34,054 nucleotides of DNA from Bartonella sp. ML70XJBT.G (lineage in GTDB: Bacteria; Pseudomonadota; Alphaproteobacteria; Rhizobiales; Rhizobiaceae): positions 1 through 34,054 of the forward strand of contig NZ_JAQITA010000019.1 in assembly GCF_028618575.1 (NCBI RefSeq), written 5' to 3'. The translations under genes and the position numbers were made by a program. Below are positions 26,655 to 34,054 of this stretch, piece by piece (within the stretch, counting starts at the first letter, position 1; each line of letters starts with the position of its first letter). The notes beneath the pieces are model-generated. The model was not told the origin of the DNA. It was given only the letters and a program-made list of their open reading frames with translations, and did no database searches.

Positions 26655-26978
26655 CTAGCTCTCTAGAAAAAACATTTGCACACGATACATTATAATTGAG
26701 CGTATAAAGCCAATTAATGCATGTAATAAATTTTTACCTTGATGATAGATTTCTTCTATAGCTCTGTATTTTGCTATAGTTTTACTTTCTTTTAAGAGTA
26801 TATTCAATGTATCCGATGTACCACTTATTGGTTCAAAAAACTGTAAATTCGTTTTCTCAACATTATAAGGAGCGACAATAGGAGAGGGTTTCTTATTGAC
26901 TATACAATCAGACTGTTGAATTGCGAGAGCTAAACCACTGGTTACTGCACTTGCTATGAAAAAATATCTGATATTCAT
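26655..26978 (-). CDS. Small exported protein, hypothetical
   Basis: 107 residues from an ATG with a strong TAGGAGAAAAC site. The N-terminus MNIRYFFIASAVTSGLALA is a plausible signal peptide. The mature part has a helical region (NILLKESKTIAKYRAIEEI) and a hydrophobic C-terminal segment with basic residues. No lipobox and no known domain was found. The intact site, signal and terminator argue for a working monocistronic gene. Size and signal recall small secretion-system accessory proteins, but nothing specific supports that. Confidence 0.6.
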   Translation of the reverse strand: MNIRYFFIASAVTSGLALAIQQSDCIVNKKPSPIVAPYNVEKTNLQFFEPISGTSDTLNILLKESKTIAKYRAIEEIYHQGKNLLHALIGFIRSIIMYRVQMFFLES

Positions 26979-27260
26979 AGTTTTCTCCTATATTTATTTA
27001 TGATATATAAATATCAAAATGTATTATACATAGATTCATTTTAAACGATTATAGTAAAAATGCAATGTTCATAAAAAAGAATGAATTTTGCCTCGAAATT
27101 GACAAAATTTACCCTTAATTGCTTCAATCAATTCTTTCGAACTCTGTTTTATAATGAGGGTTTGAAGGTTCCAGGCCATACATTCATATGATGGAGTGAC
27201 AAAAATAGCTGTTGGCAAATTTTTGTTTTGCATTATGGGAAAGAGGGAAAACCCATGAAA
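26979..27260. other. Short intergenic region, possible promoter of the exported protein
   Basis: Very A+T-rich on the side of the gene (26980-27060), as expected of a promoter. A 66-codon minus-strand frame at 27069-27269 has no site and runs into the repeat. Confidence 0.3.
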
Positions 27261-27690
27261 GCTAGACACATCCTATGAGGGGCGGGGTGCAGCCTTTGAG
27301 GGTTGGGCTGCCCCCTTGTAGAATTGGGGTGCACTTTATGAGGGTTGGGTGCATCCTTAAGGCAGGGTGCATCCTTTAACGGTCGGGGTGCCCCCTGTAG
27401 AACTGGGGTGCATTCTATGAGGGTTGGATGCACCCTTAAGGGCAAGGGTGCACTCTATTATGGTTGGGTGTACCCTTAAGGGTAGGGTGCATTCTATGAG
27501 GGTTGGATGCACCCTTAAGGGCAAGGGTGTACTCTATGAGGGTTGGGTGCACCCTTAAGGGTGGGGTGCATTCTATGAGGGTTGAGTGCACCCCGATGAG
27601 ATTTGGGTACATCTTTTGAGGGTTGTGATGTACCCTATGAGGGGCGGGGTGCACTCTTTGAGGGTCGAGTGCACCCCGATGAGGGGTAGA
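27261..27690. repeat. G-rich minisatellite, half-units of about 20 bp in pairs of about 40 bp
   Basis: Imperfect repeats alternate between forms like GGTTGGGTGCACCCTTAAGG and GGGGTGCATTCTATGAG. The core GGGTGCACCC is palindromic. Roughly 20 half-units are present, best ordered between 27400 and 27600. Minus-strand frames over it read HPTLIECTP-like periodic peptides, which are a by-product of the repeat. Confidence 0.9.
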
Positions 27691-28400
27691 TATATTCGGG
27701 AGTTCATAAGATAGTCAAGAAAATTTATGATTTTTGACCTTATATTATGATATTAATGGATTATTCTGTTTTTGAAAGCCGTTGATTTTGCATCTTTCCT
27801 CTTTGAAATAATGGGATCATAAGGTCAGCTGGGCATTCTCGGTGTAAAAGAAACGCAAAAATCTATAGTTATGAGGATCTGTTAGGGAGATATTTTTGTG
27901 CTGCTGTTTGGTCTCTTTTTGGTTTTGTTTTATCAGCACAAATGGCTCTCGGCCTCAAAATTACTCCTATGGTAGAAAATAAACATAATGCAATATTATA
28001 CAGCAGAGAAAGAGCTCATTAACTGTTCTTTTCTTCCAAGATTATGCAATACGTTATTTTAAAAGATAGCCACTTATCCACAACGTGGTTTCTATACCTC
28101 TCTATACAATTTTTTAAAGTGTTGTAGGGGGTTACAATATTATAGGCAACATGCTCTTGGGATGATTTTTTATTCTTTGTCCAAAAGAGAACTTACGAGA
28201 AGAAGAACTTTGAATGTGCTGATGCAGAAGTAAAATGGCAAGAATACCACGTCTTTGATCGATGAGAATCTACACAAAATCAAAGAATTGAATAAAGATC
28301 TTATAAGACTGTCAATTTTTATAACAATATAGGTTTTATAACAATGCAGGCACCTCAATGCGGAATATTTCCAGTAAAATGATTTTTTGTAAGGGGACTG
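27691..28400. other. A+T-rich intergenic region, no supported gene
   Basis: No convincing frame or ribosome site on either strand. It separates the minisatellite from G/T-rich sequence that begins near 28390. Confidence 0.4.
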
Positions 28401-28401
28401 C

Positions 28402-28775
28402 CGGTAGAGAGCGTTTGCGCAATCGGTTGCTGTGGTGCCATTGGTGCGTGTTGGGGAGAGTTGCTGGGCTTGTATTTGGGGTGGATAGGGAGCGGCTTAA
28501 AACTCTGCGTAGAGTGGTATTGTTTTCGCTTTGCTTGATGATGGGTTTGGGTGACAAAGGAGTTGTTGTTGGGGAGTTGTTGTGGTGAAGGGAGGATTGT
28601 TGCGCGCTGTTTGTGGAGGAGTGGCTGGGGGGATATAGCTGCTTATGGGTACTGGTGGCTGCCGGTAGAGCGTGCTTTTGTGCAATCAGTTGTTGTAGTG
28701 CCATTGGTGTGTGTTGGTGGTTGCTGGGCTTGTATTTGGTGTGGATAGGGAGCGGCTAAAACTCTGCGTGGAGTG
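28402..28775. repeat. Direct repeat of about 112 bp, two copies 261 bp apart
   Basis: 28402-28515 and 28663-28775 share GTGCCATTGGTGTGTGTTGG-type, GCTGGGCTTGTATTTGG and GATAGGGAGCGGCT blocks. A third short piece (GTCGGTAGAGCGTGCTTTT) lies at 28967. On the minus strand the repeat reads STLYRQPPVP and an LYAEF end, but stops intervene. Confidence 0.75.
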
Positions 28776-29219
28776 CATTGGCATGTGGCTTTTCCCTTGG
28801 TTTGCTTGATAAAATGTGGTTTGAGTGACAAGAACAAGGGGTGTTGGTGGTGGGATTTACGGTGAAGTGAGGCTCGTGTTGGGAGCTGCCGGTGAGAGAG
28901 TTGCTGGAAGCTGCCGCTAGGAGTTTGTGGTAGAAGTTATGGCTGCTCGTGGGTACTAGTGGATGTCGGTAGAGCGTGCTTTTTGTCGTTTTTGGCATGT
29001 TGATAGCTGCGAAATTTCTTTTCTTGTCATCAGACTTGCTGTTCTCTCAAATCTTCTAAAATTATTGCACCGATGTCTGCTTGCCAATTGGTCAAAATAT
29101 GTTGCCCTTTGGGTATCGTCATACGGCTTTTCCTGTGCGTTTGAGGAACGTGGGGTGTGGGAGGAGGCTATATGGGTTGACTGTGCATAGGGAGGAGAGG
29201 GCTCGTGTGATGGGGGGAT

Positions 29220-29480
29220 GGTGTGGCTGTGCCCGTTTGGAGTATGATCGGTGAGAAAGGGGGTGTTGCCTTCCTATACGGGTGTAGGGGCTAAGGTTTA
29301 TGGGTGAAAGGTAAGAGCTTTGCGTGTCTGCCTGTGGGTTAGGATTTTGGCTGCTAATAAGAAGGGCAAAACACTCTGTGTGGGGCGCGTGGTTTGTGGA
29401 ACCGTGTTGCCCGTGGTGGAAGAGGTAAGATTTTGGAGATGGCTTTCCGTCTTGGGAGTGCGGTTCGTTACACAAGGTGT
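29220..29480 (-). pseudogene. Decayed copy of the primase linker region
   Basis: Minus-strand sequence reads SSQNPNPQADTQSSYLSPIN and SYLFHHGQHGSTNHAPHT. These correspond to GSQNPNPPADTQSFHHSPIS and TSSTTGDTVSTNHTLY of the primase-helicase linker at 33800-33930, and the DNA shares AGCTTTGCGTGTCTGC and TTAGGATTTTGGCTGC. It has no start and no enzyme domain, so it looks like a displaced duplicate. The stretch 28776-29642 around it holds no gene I can support. Confidence 0.7.
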
Positions 29481-29642
29481 TGTGCTTGTGGGGGGGCTTC
29501 TGTACGGATGTGGGGAGCTGGTGAATGGTGAGGCTTTGTGTGTCTATTGGTGGGGCAAGATGTTGAGTTCTATTGCTGGTGTCAAGGATGGCGTTGTGGT
29601 GGGAAGTGCATCGCCTGTTGGGGAGATGGTGTTTTGCTCTTC

Positions 29643-30236
29643 TTATTGAAAGGGGAAGGTGTCAGAATATGTGCGAGTTGCATATCCCCAATGAAATGCT
29701 AGCAAGTCTAGACAATCTCGCAAATGGTCGGCAAGGGAGTTTTGTTTGCGTTTAGACGCGCTTAACTCTTTGATTGCTTGACCATAACCTACAACGCGTT
29801 CGATAAGTGAGTAGCCAAGAATACCAAGCTGGATTTTGACGGTTTTTAAGTGATTGGAAGCTTCTATTTGACGTTCAATGGGGTGTGTATAACCTTGGCT
29901 ACAGGCAACCTTTTCACGTGTGTAGTCAAGGCTCATATGGTGGTCGCCCTGACTTTGGCGCCAATAAACATAAAAGCGTTCTGCTGCTTGATATTGTGCT
30001 TTGCTCAGATGTCCTTTCGCATATAAAAGGGCAATGGGATGGCTTTTTGCATTGGCAATGGCTTTGATGGTGCGCGGATTGCAGAAGCTTTCTCGATGAT
30101 TGGGTTGAAAATAAGGATTGTTCATTTCAACCACGATTTCTTTTGTTTTTAAGTGACCAATGTGCGGGTGTTCTTCACCATGAGGGGCGGGAGCAAAAGT
30201 TGGTGTGTGGTTTTTTCTCTTATCTCTATGGTTCAT
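29643..30236 (-). CDS. DUF6456-like phage protein
   Basis: 197 residues, ATG at 30236 behind GAGGAGATGAC. The N-terminal 35 residues are His/Pro-rich and likely disordered. Residues 60-95 (HPIALLYAKGHLSKAQYQAA, then a Tyr/Trp-rich stretch) and 120-190 (an IQLGILGYSLIERVVGYG helix and LADHLRDCLDLLAFHWG) follow the layout of DUF6456 proteins: an AG-x-LxxxQYxAGxRF block, then a helix before LxxxLDxLAxHxG. These are found in Rhizobiales phages and are suspected to be regulatory or DNA-linked. It is read in the same direction as the primase-helicase, so the two were probably neighbours before the membrane genes between them arrived. Confidence 0.65.
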   Translation of the reverse strand: MNHRDKRKNHTPTFAPAPHGEEHPHIGHLKTKEIVVEMNNPYFQPNHRESFCNPRTIKAIANAKSHPIALLYAKGHLSKAQYQAAERFYVYWRQSQGDHHMSLDYTREKVACSQGYTHPIERQIEASNHLKTVKIQLGILGYSLIERVVGYGQAIKELSASKRKQNSLADHLRDCLDLLAFHWGYATRTYSDTFPFQ

Positions 30237-30376
30237 GTCATCTCCTCAAAAATGATTCATTTGCTTCTTTTGTGTAAAGCAGTGGAATTGTGCTGCTGTA
30301 TGCTTGTCGAGGGATCCGTTTCCGCTCTTTTGCCTGAGAGAATTTGCTAAGGGGGTGGCTTTGGTGCTGTCATAGG

Positions 30377-30421
30377 TTTATCAGAAGGGGGTTTATCAGA
30401 AGGGGGTTTATCAGAAGGGGG
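30377..30421. repeat. 15-bp tandem repeat, three copies
   Basis: TTTATCAGAAGGGGG three times, exact. It is followed by a run of GGGATGTGTG and GGTGTGCAG short repeats to 30490. On the minus strand the 15-mer reads PPSDK three times, ending in PMTAPKPPP and a stop, so it may be the proline-rich tail of a lost minus-strand protein. Confidence 0.9.
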
Positions 30422-30507
30422 GGTATCCGCAGGTTTGTGTGGGATGTGTGGGATGTGTGGGGTGTGCAGGGTGTGCAGGGTTGTGCAGGAGCAGTGTGCG
30501 TGTTCCG

Positions 30508-30665
30508 CGGGGATTTTCTGCTTGAAGAGATGGGAAGTTTGCTGCATGGTGAACATTCTCTTGGATAATATTGCTGTGGGGGGCTTGATGCTACAGAGTT
30601 CGTGGTTTTTGCCGTTTTTACTGCTCTTATGCTTTTGGGTTGTTTCCTTGGCTTTTCTTTATAGG
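30508..30665. repeat. 158-bp perfect direct repeat, copy 1 (copy 2 at 31638-31795)
   Basis: The two copies appear base-identical and carry the ribosome site and first 40 codons of each polytopic membrane gene. Sequence beyond is much more diverged. Gene conversion or a recent partial duplication is likely. Confidence 0.9.
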
Positions 30666-31550
30666 ATGGCTGCGCGGCGTAAAGTGACAGGGTGGATGTT
30701 TTGGTGGTGGATGATATCGTATGGCATTCTTGTTGCCTTCTTCGGTTTTCTTTTCGCTGGTGTGAAGAGAGAGGGTATGAGCGCAGAGTTGTTGTGGAAG
30801 GGGGTAGCATTTTCCTGCTTGTTTGGCATTGTCCTTGGTTTGCTGTATGCGGGTGTGAAGAGTATGCCTGCTCTCTGGGGGAGATTCGTGAAAGCAGTGG
30901 TGTTTTGCTGCATGGTGGGTGTTTTCCTTCTGCTTGCTTTTGTGGGAGCCAGAAATATTGCTCTCTTAAATGCAATATTCTGGACCGGGTTGGTGTTTGC
31001 TCTCCTGTTGAAATTGCTTTTAGTTTTGCTGATACGGGAGAAAGGTAAGGGGTTCGTGCAGAGCTTGTCGTGGCTTGCGGAGTTTGTGCTGTCGTTTTGC
31101 TGTTGTGGAACAAACGTGGTGTTTATTACTGGGATCGCGAGGGATATGGGGGGTGCGTGGGGGGTGCTTTTGAAGGGAATAGCCTTTCTTTGCATTACTG
31201 GAGTCATTTTGTACTTTGCTCTTGTGGGAGTGAAAAGTAGGGAGTTTATGTGGGGGGGATCTTTGAAGCTAATATCGCTTCTTATTGTGTTGGATATGCC
31301 TTTGGCTTGGCTGATATGGAAGCTGGGTATGTGGAGGGGGGATGGTGTATCTATCTTGAAACACTTGGTGTTTTGCAACATTGTTGGAGTCTTGTTGGGT
31401 TGTGCTGTTGTGGGAGCGAAGAGTAAGGGGCTCGCGTGGCTGTGGTTTTCAAAGGATTGGGTATTTTACTCCATTTGTGGATTTCTTTCCCTTTTTCTTT
31501 ATGAGGGAGCAAGGTGTGCTCTTGTGGTGGGCGAGGCATTCTGGCGCTAG
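30546..31550 (+). CDS. Internally repeated polytopic membrane protein, paralogue 1
   Basis: 334 residues from ATG 30546 (GGGAAG, spacing 8), the start shared with the paralogue downstream. An upstream frame start at 30435 covers only simple repeats. About eight to ten hydrophobic segments are seen. A unit of about 30-35 residues recurs: a W or K rich turn, then VAFSCLFGIVLGLLYAGVKS, VVFCCMVGVFLLLAFVGARN, IAFLCITGVILYFALVGVKS, and LVFCNIVGVLLGCAVVGAKS. All have FC-x-x-GVxL-x-x-A-x-VGxKS. No family recognised. The strand is strongly G/T-biased and long minus-strand frames also exist, so coding status rests on the repeat pattern and conserved start. Confidence 0.5.
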   Translation: MVNILLDNIAVGGLMLQSSWFLPFLLLLCFWVVSLAFLYRMAARRKVTGWMFWWWMISYGILVAFFGFLFAGVKREGMSAELLWKGVAFSCLFGIVLGLLYAGVKSMPALWGRFVKAVVFCCMVGVFLLLAFVGARNIALLNAIFWTGLVFALLLKLLLVLLIREKGKGFVQSLSWLAEFVLSFCCCGTNVVFITGIARDMGGAWGVLLKGIAFLCITGVILYFALVGVKSREFMWGGSLKLISLLIVLDMPLAWLIWKLGMWRGDGVSILKHLVFCNIVGVLLGCAVVGAKSKGLAWLWFSKDWVFYSICGFLSLFLYEGARCALVVGEAFWR

Positions 31551-31637
31551 GGGGTGTTTTGCTCCATTGTCCGTGTTATCTGTGGCTGAGAGAGTGCTTT
31601 TCGCTTTGAGAGGGAGCAGCTGTCTGCGTTGATAGCA

Positions 31638-31795
31638 CGGGGATTTTCTGCTTGAAGAGATGGGAAGTTTGCTGCATGGTGAACATTCTCTTGGATAATA
31701 TTGCTGTGGGGGGCTTGATGCTACAGAGTTCGTGGTTTTTGCCGTTTTTACTGCTCTTATGCTTTTGGGTTGTTTCCTTGGCTTTTCTTTATAGG
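31638..31795. repeat. 158-bp perfect direct repeat, copy 2
   Basis: Partner of 30508-30665, offset 1130 bases. Confidence 0.9.
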
Positions 31796-32428
31796 GTGGC
31801 TGCGTGCCGTGGGGTGATGGGTTTGATGTTTTGGCGGTGGGTGATGATTTATGGCATTCTTGCCGCCTACTTGGGTTTTGTTTGTGCTGGTGTGGGTTGT
31901 GGAGCTGTGAGCGCACAGTTGTTGTGCAAGGGGGCAGTATTTTCCTGCTTGTTTGGCATTGTCCTTGGTTTGCTGCATGGGGGCGTAAAGAGTCTGCCTG
32001 CCGCGTGGGGGCTGGTTGTGCAGGCATTGGCATTTTGTTGCTTTTCCGGCGTTATCCTTCTGATTGCTTTTGAAGGAGTTATGCATATTGGTATCATGAG
32101 GGGGATATTCTTGAAAGGGTTGGTATTTGCTCTCCTGTTGAAATTGCTCGTGGCTTTGCTGATGCGGGAGGGTGATGATGCAGTCTTGCAGAGGTCGTTG
32201 CGTGTTTTGAATTGTCTGCTGGTTGGTTGCATTTGGGGATGTGCCTTGATGTTTGTTGCTGCAGGAGTCGAGCACTTGGGGTGGAGTTGGCTTTGGTTCT
32301 CGAATGTGTTTGTATTGATTGGTATCAATGGATTTTTCTCTCCTTTTCTTTATCAGGGAGCAAGATGTGCTCTTGTGGTGGGGGAGGCGTTTTTTAAGAG
32401 AGTGGGCTTGATGGGACGCTCCAGATAA
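31676..32428 (+). CDS. Internally repeated polytopic membrane protein, paralogue 2
   Basis: 250 residues from ATG 31676, same site as the paralogue upstream. It begins with the same 40 residues, then diverges. Repeat units AVFSCLFGIVLGLLHGGVKS and LAFCCFSGVILLIAFEGVMH are clear; about three units are missing relative to paralogue 1. The end (FLYQGARCALVVGEAF) matches paralogue 1. Its last 76 bases lie antisense over the end of the primase-helicase gene. Function unknown. As with its neighbour, base skew leaves some doubt. Confidence 0.5.
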   Translation: MVNILLDNIAVGGLMLQSSWFLPFLLLLCFWVVSLAFLYRVAACRGVMGLMFWRWVMIYGILAAYLGFVCAGVGCGAVSAQLLCKGAVFSCLFGIVLGLLHGGVKSLPAAWGLVVQALAFCCFSGVILLIAFEGVMHIGIMRGIFLKGLVFALLLKLLVALLMREGDDAVLQRSLRVLNCLLVGCIWGCALMFVAAGVEHLGWSWLWFSNVFVLIGINGFFSPFLYQGARCALVVGEAFFKRVGLMGRSR

Positions 32429-34054
32429 CGCCGTGGCGTTGCGTGGTGTTCACAAGAACAGCGATAGCGATAGGTTTTTTTGTCAAACCAAAGACCTATT
32501 TTGCCTTCAAAATCACCGGAACGTTGTTTGGCAATATTCATAATAACGCTTGGGCGTTTTTCTAAATCTGCTTTTTCTTGTGTGAGAGAGGCTGCAAAAA
32601 TTTTGTCTTCTAAGGATCTATTGCGCCAAATGGTGATGATGTTAAAAGCATTGGCACCAATCTCTGAGGCGCCTTTAATATCTTCTGTGCCTGGGATATC
32701 TTTATCGAGCCCTCCTTTGCGGGCATGGGCAACAAGATGAATGTGCACATTGTTTAAAACAGCCCAATCAACCATTTTATAAACCGCTTGTTCTTGACCG
32801 GCATAGTCATCTGAGGCAATGCCAAGCCGCATGAGACTGTCGATGATAAATTGATCGCAGCCATAACGCGCGCGGCAATAGTCAAAGACATTGAGCAGGG
32901 TGTCGACGTTCGATTTGCCCACATGTTCATAAAGAATAAGCCCATCATCCAAAAATTGGAGAACCCGTTCAATCATTTCTCTTGTGGGTTGTTCTAAGCC
33001 GCCGGTTTGTTTGGTTAAACGGCGTAGAGATTGTGCGCCTTTCATTTCTAGAGAGGCTAAGCAAAGACGGCTGTTTTGCGAAATCCAATGGGGAATGCAG
33101 TCTGATAACAATTGGCTTTTTCCTGCTCCACTGGCTCCACTCCAGAGCGTTAATTCTGCGGGGCGAAAATGCAATTTGCCATTCAGTTTGGGATAGGGAA
33201 GCGTATAACCAATATGTTGTTCGGGTTCTGGCCAAAACAGTCCTATGACTTGCTCTTTATAGTCTGAGGCGTGCCGTAAACCTTCTGGCGCAAAGCTTTT
33301 TGCTGCGGCAAAGGCTGCTCTTATGGTGGCGGCATCAATCCCTGCGGTGAGACAGTCATTGGCATCTTTGCGTGGTAAGCGTACACGGTAGCAGCGGTGA
33401 CGACCAAGCCTGCTGGCAATCTCATGGGCTGCTTCTTCGCCAGGTTTATCCATATCGGTGGCTAAAAAAATGGTTTCAAAGGATTCTAAATGGTCAAATT
33501 CATTTTCAATCCAGTTTTGTTTGCCTCCACTGCCTCCTCCAAACGGTACCGAGACCGCGGGATATCCATAGGCGGCAAGTGAGAGTGCATCAATTTCTCC
33601 TTCCGTGATAACAAGAATTCTATTGGTGGTGGTCTGATTGGCGCTCCCATGGCTGGAAGAAAAAGCTTGGTTTAGCGACAAGGAGTCAGAGGTGAGGGCA
33701 TTGTCTGGGGCGCAGGTGGCAGCCCTAGTGGTGGAGGTGTGCTTTGTGAGCGAAGAGCTTGTGGTGGTGTGGTGTGTGTCTTCCTGTACATTTGTAGAGG
33801 TGCTGAGGCTTATGGGCGAATGGTGAAAGCTTTGCGTGTCTGCTGGTGGATTAGGATTTTGGCTGCCTTTGTAGAGCGTGTGGTTTGTGGAAACGGTGTC
33901 GCCCGTGGTGGAAGAGGTAAGGCTTTGGCGATGGATTTCCGTCTTGAGAGTGTGGTTGGTACGAGAGGTGTTGTTCGTGGGGATGTGGCTCTCCTGCATG
34001 TCTGTGGAGTTATTGAGGCTCGTGATGGAGATGGTTGTGCCTTCCAGTACCGGT
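32353..34054 (-). CDS. Phage primase-helicase (TOPRIM plus DnaB/RecA-fold), 5' end outside window
   Basis: The frame is open to the right edge. The visible ATG at 33999 is internal to it, so the start is probably outside. Counting from that ATG: residues 1-127 are a Ser/Thr/Asn/His-rich low-complexity linker. TOPRIM follows with Glu133 in ITEGEID and the DxD pair 182/184 in ATDMDKPG. The helicase has Walker A GASGAGKS (288-295), Walker B FIIDS (384-388) and a HLVAHARK motif (421-428). This is the T7 gp4-like or phage DnaB-type arrangement that makes primers and unwinds DNA at forks. The linker is unusual for the family. The last residues, after CEHHATP, are coded antisense to the membrane gene 31676-32428 and look newly acquired. 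Confidence 0.85.
   Translation of the reverse strand, partial: PVLEGTTISITSLNNSTDMQESHIPTNNTSRTNHTLKTEIHRQSLTSSTTGDTVSTNHTLYKGSQNPNPPADTQSFHHSPISLSTSTNVQEDTHHTTTSSSLTKHTSTTRAATCAPDNALTSDSLSLNQAFSSSHGSANQTTTNRILVITEGEIDALSLAAYGYPAVSVPFGGGSGGKQNWIENEFDHLESFETIFLATDMDKPGEEAAHEIASRLGRHRCYRVRLPRKDANDCLTAGIDAATIRAAFAAAKSFAPEGLRHASDYKEQVIGLFWPEPEQHIGYTLPYPKLNGKLHFRPAELTLWSGASGAGKSQLLSDCIPHWISQNSRLCLASLEMKGAQSLRRLTKQTGGLEQPTREMIERVLQFLDDGLILYEHVGKSNVDTLLNVFDYCRARYGCDQFIIDSLMRLGIASDDYAGQEQAVYKMVDWAVLNNVHIHLVAHARKGGLDKDIPGTEDIKGASEIGANAFNIITIWRNRSLEDKIFAASLTQEKADLEKRPSVIMNIAKQRSGDFEGKIGLWFDKKTYRYRCSCEHHATPRRYLERPIKPTLLKNASPTTRAHLAP

Noticed and set aside
26655-26978. TrwJ/VirB5-like secretion subunit
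   Set aside because: Signal peptide and size fit loosely, but no diagnostic motif is visible and neighbouring trw genes are absent.
27233-27654. Minus-strand frames with HPTLIECTP-type periodic peptides
   Set aside because: Direct by-products of the minisatellite; they lack starts and change frame with the unit length.
29320-29649. 109-codon plus-strand frame rich in Val, Gly and Cys
   Set aside because: It runs antisense over the decayed linker copy and has no site or homologue-like pattern.
30370-32275. Long minus-strand frames (up to 247 codons) opposite the polytopic membrane genes
   Set aside because: They are Ser/Thr/Pro-rich, overlap each other in different frames, have no ribosome sites and are explained by the strand bias; the plus strand has periodic TM repeats and conserved starts.

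Overview
The sequence looks like a chromosomal accessory (plasticity) region of a Bartonella species or a very close relative. The evidence is low G+C, YopJ-type effectors next to P2-like prophage remnants, Rhizobiales-type phage genes, and heavy gene decay with tandem duplication. No rRNA or tRNA gene and no CRISPR array was recognised. The genus is inferred from protein style and context; the species cannot be read from the window.

Layout. (1) 1-6.2 kb: the tail of a PemK/MazF-like toxin gene, an N-terminally truncated phage late-control D (tail) gene, two tandem YopJ-family acetyltransferase genes on the minus strand, a third decayed yopJ copy, and a small phage-type gene. (2) 7.3-25.9 kb: a plus-strand array of small membrane-protein genes that I do not recognise as any named family. 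All are built from two parts. The 'S' module is a short hydrophobic segment ending in a YYxFhKRxRLY-like basic motif. The 'P' module carries a FKExLxLSxKDYKxIF-like motif, TM1, a loop with a Trp-rich end, TM2 with LPVxLxxH, and a charged helical tail. Single units read P then S. Large operons read P, S-P, S-P, S, as if P-S gene pairs were duplicated and each S fused to the next P. Starts are often GTG with strong G-rich ribosome sites, genes overlap at stop/start, and A-type genes share a leader of about 90 bp. The array contains intact operons, frameshifted copies and fragments. It is interrupted at 18.4-19.7 kb by a G+C-richer cargo: a hot-dog dehydratase-like fragment, a 4-6 TM protein and a DUF6622-like protein.

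(3) 22.6-25.7 kb: interspersed direct repeats carrying decayed S modules around two intact P genes. (4) 26.5-29.6 kb: a small exported protein with a strong terminator, a G-rich minisatellite with units of about 20/40 bp, and repeat-rich sequence without convincing genes. (5) 29.6-34.05 kb: phage replication genes on the minus strand, namely a DUF6456-like protein and a TOPRIM/RecA-fold primase-helicase with an unusual low-complexity N-terminal linker. Two plus-strand, internally repeated polytopic membrane-protein genes lie between them.

How it fits together: the yopJ genes probably encode host-directed acetyltransferase effectors. The phage genes look like residual replication and tail functions. 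The P/S array is the best candidate for an undescribed system: translationally coupled, modular inner-membrane proteins that expand and decay by tandem duplication. Its function is unknown.
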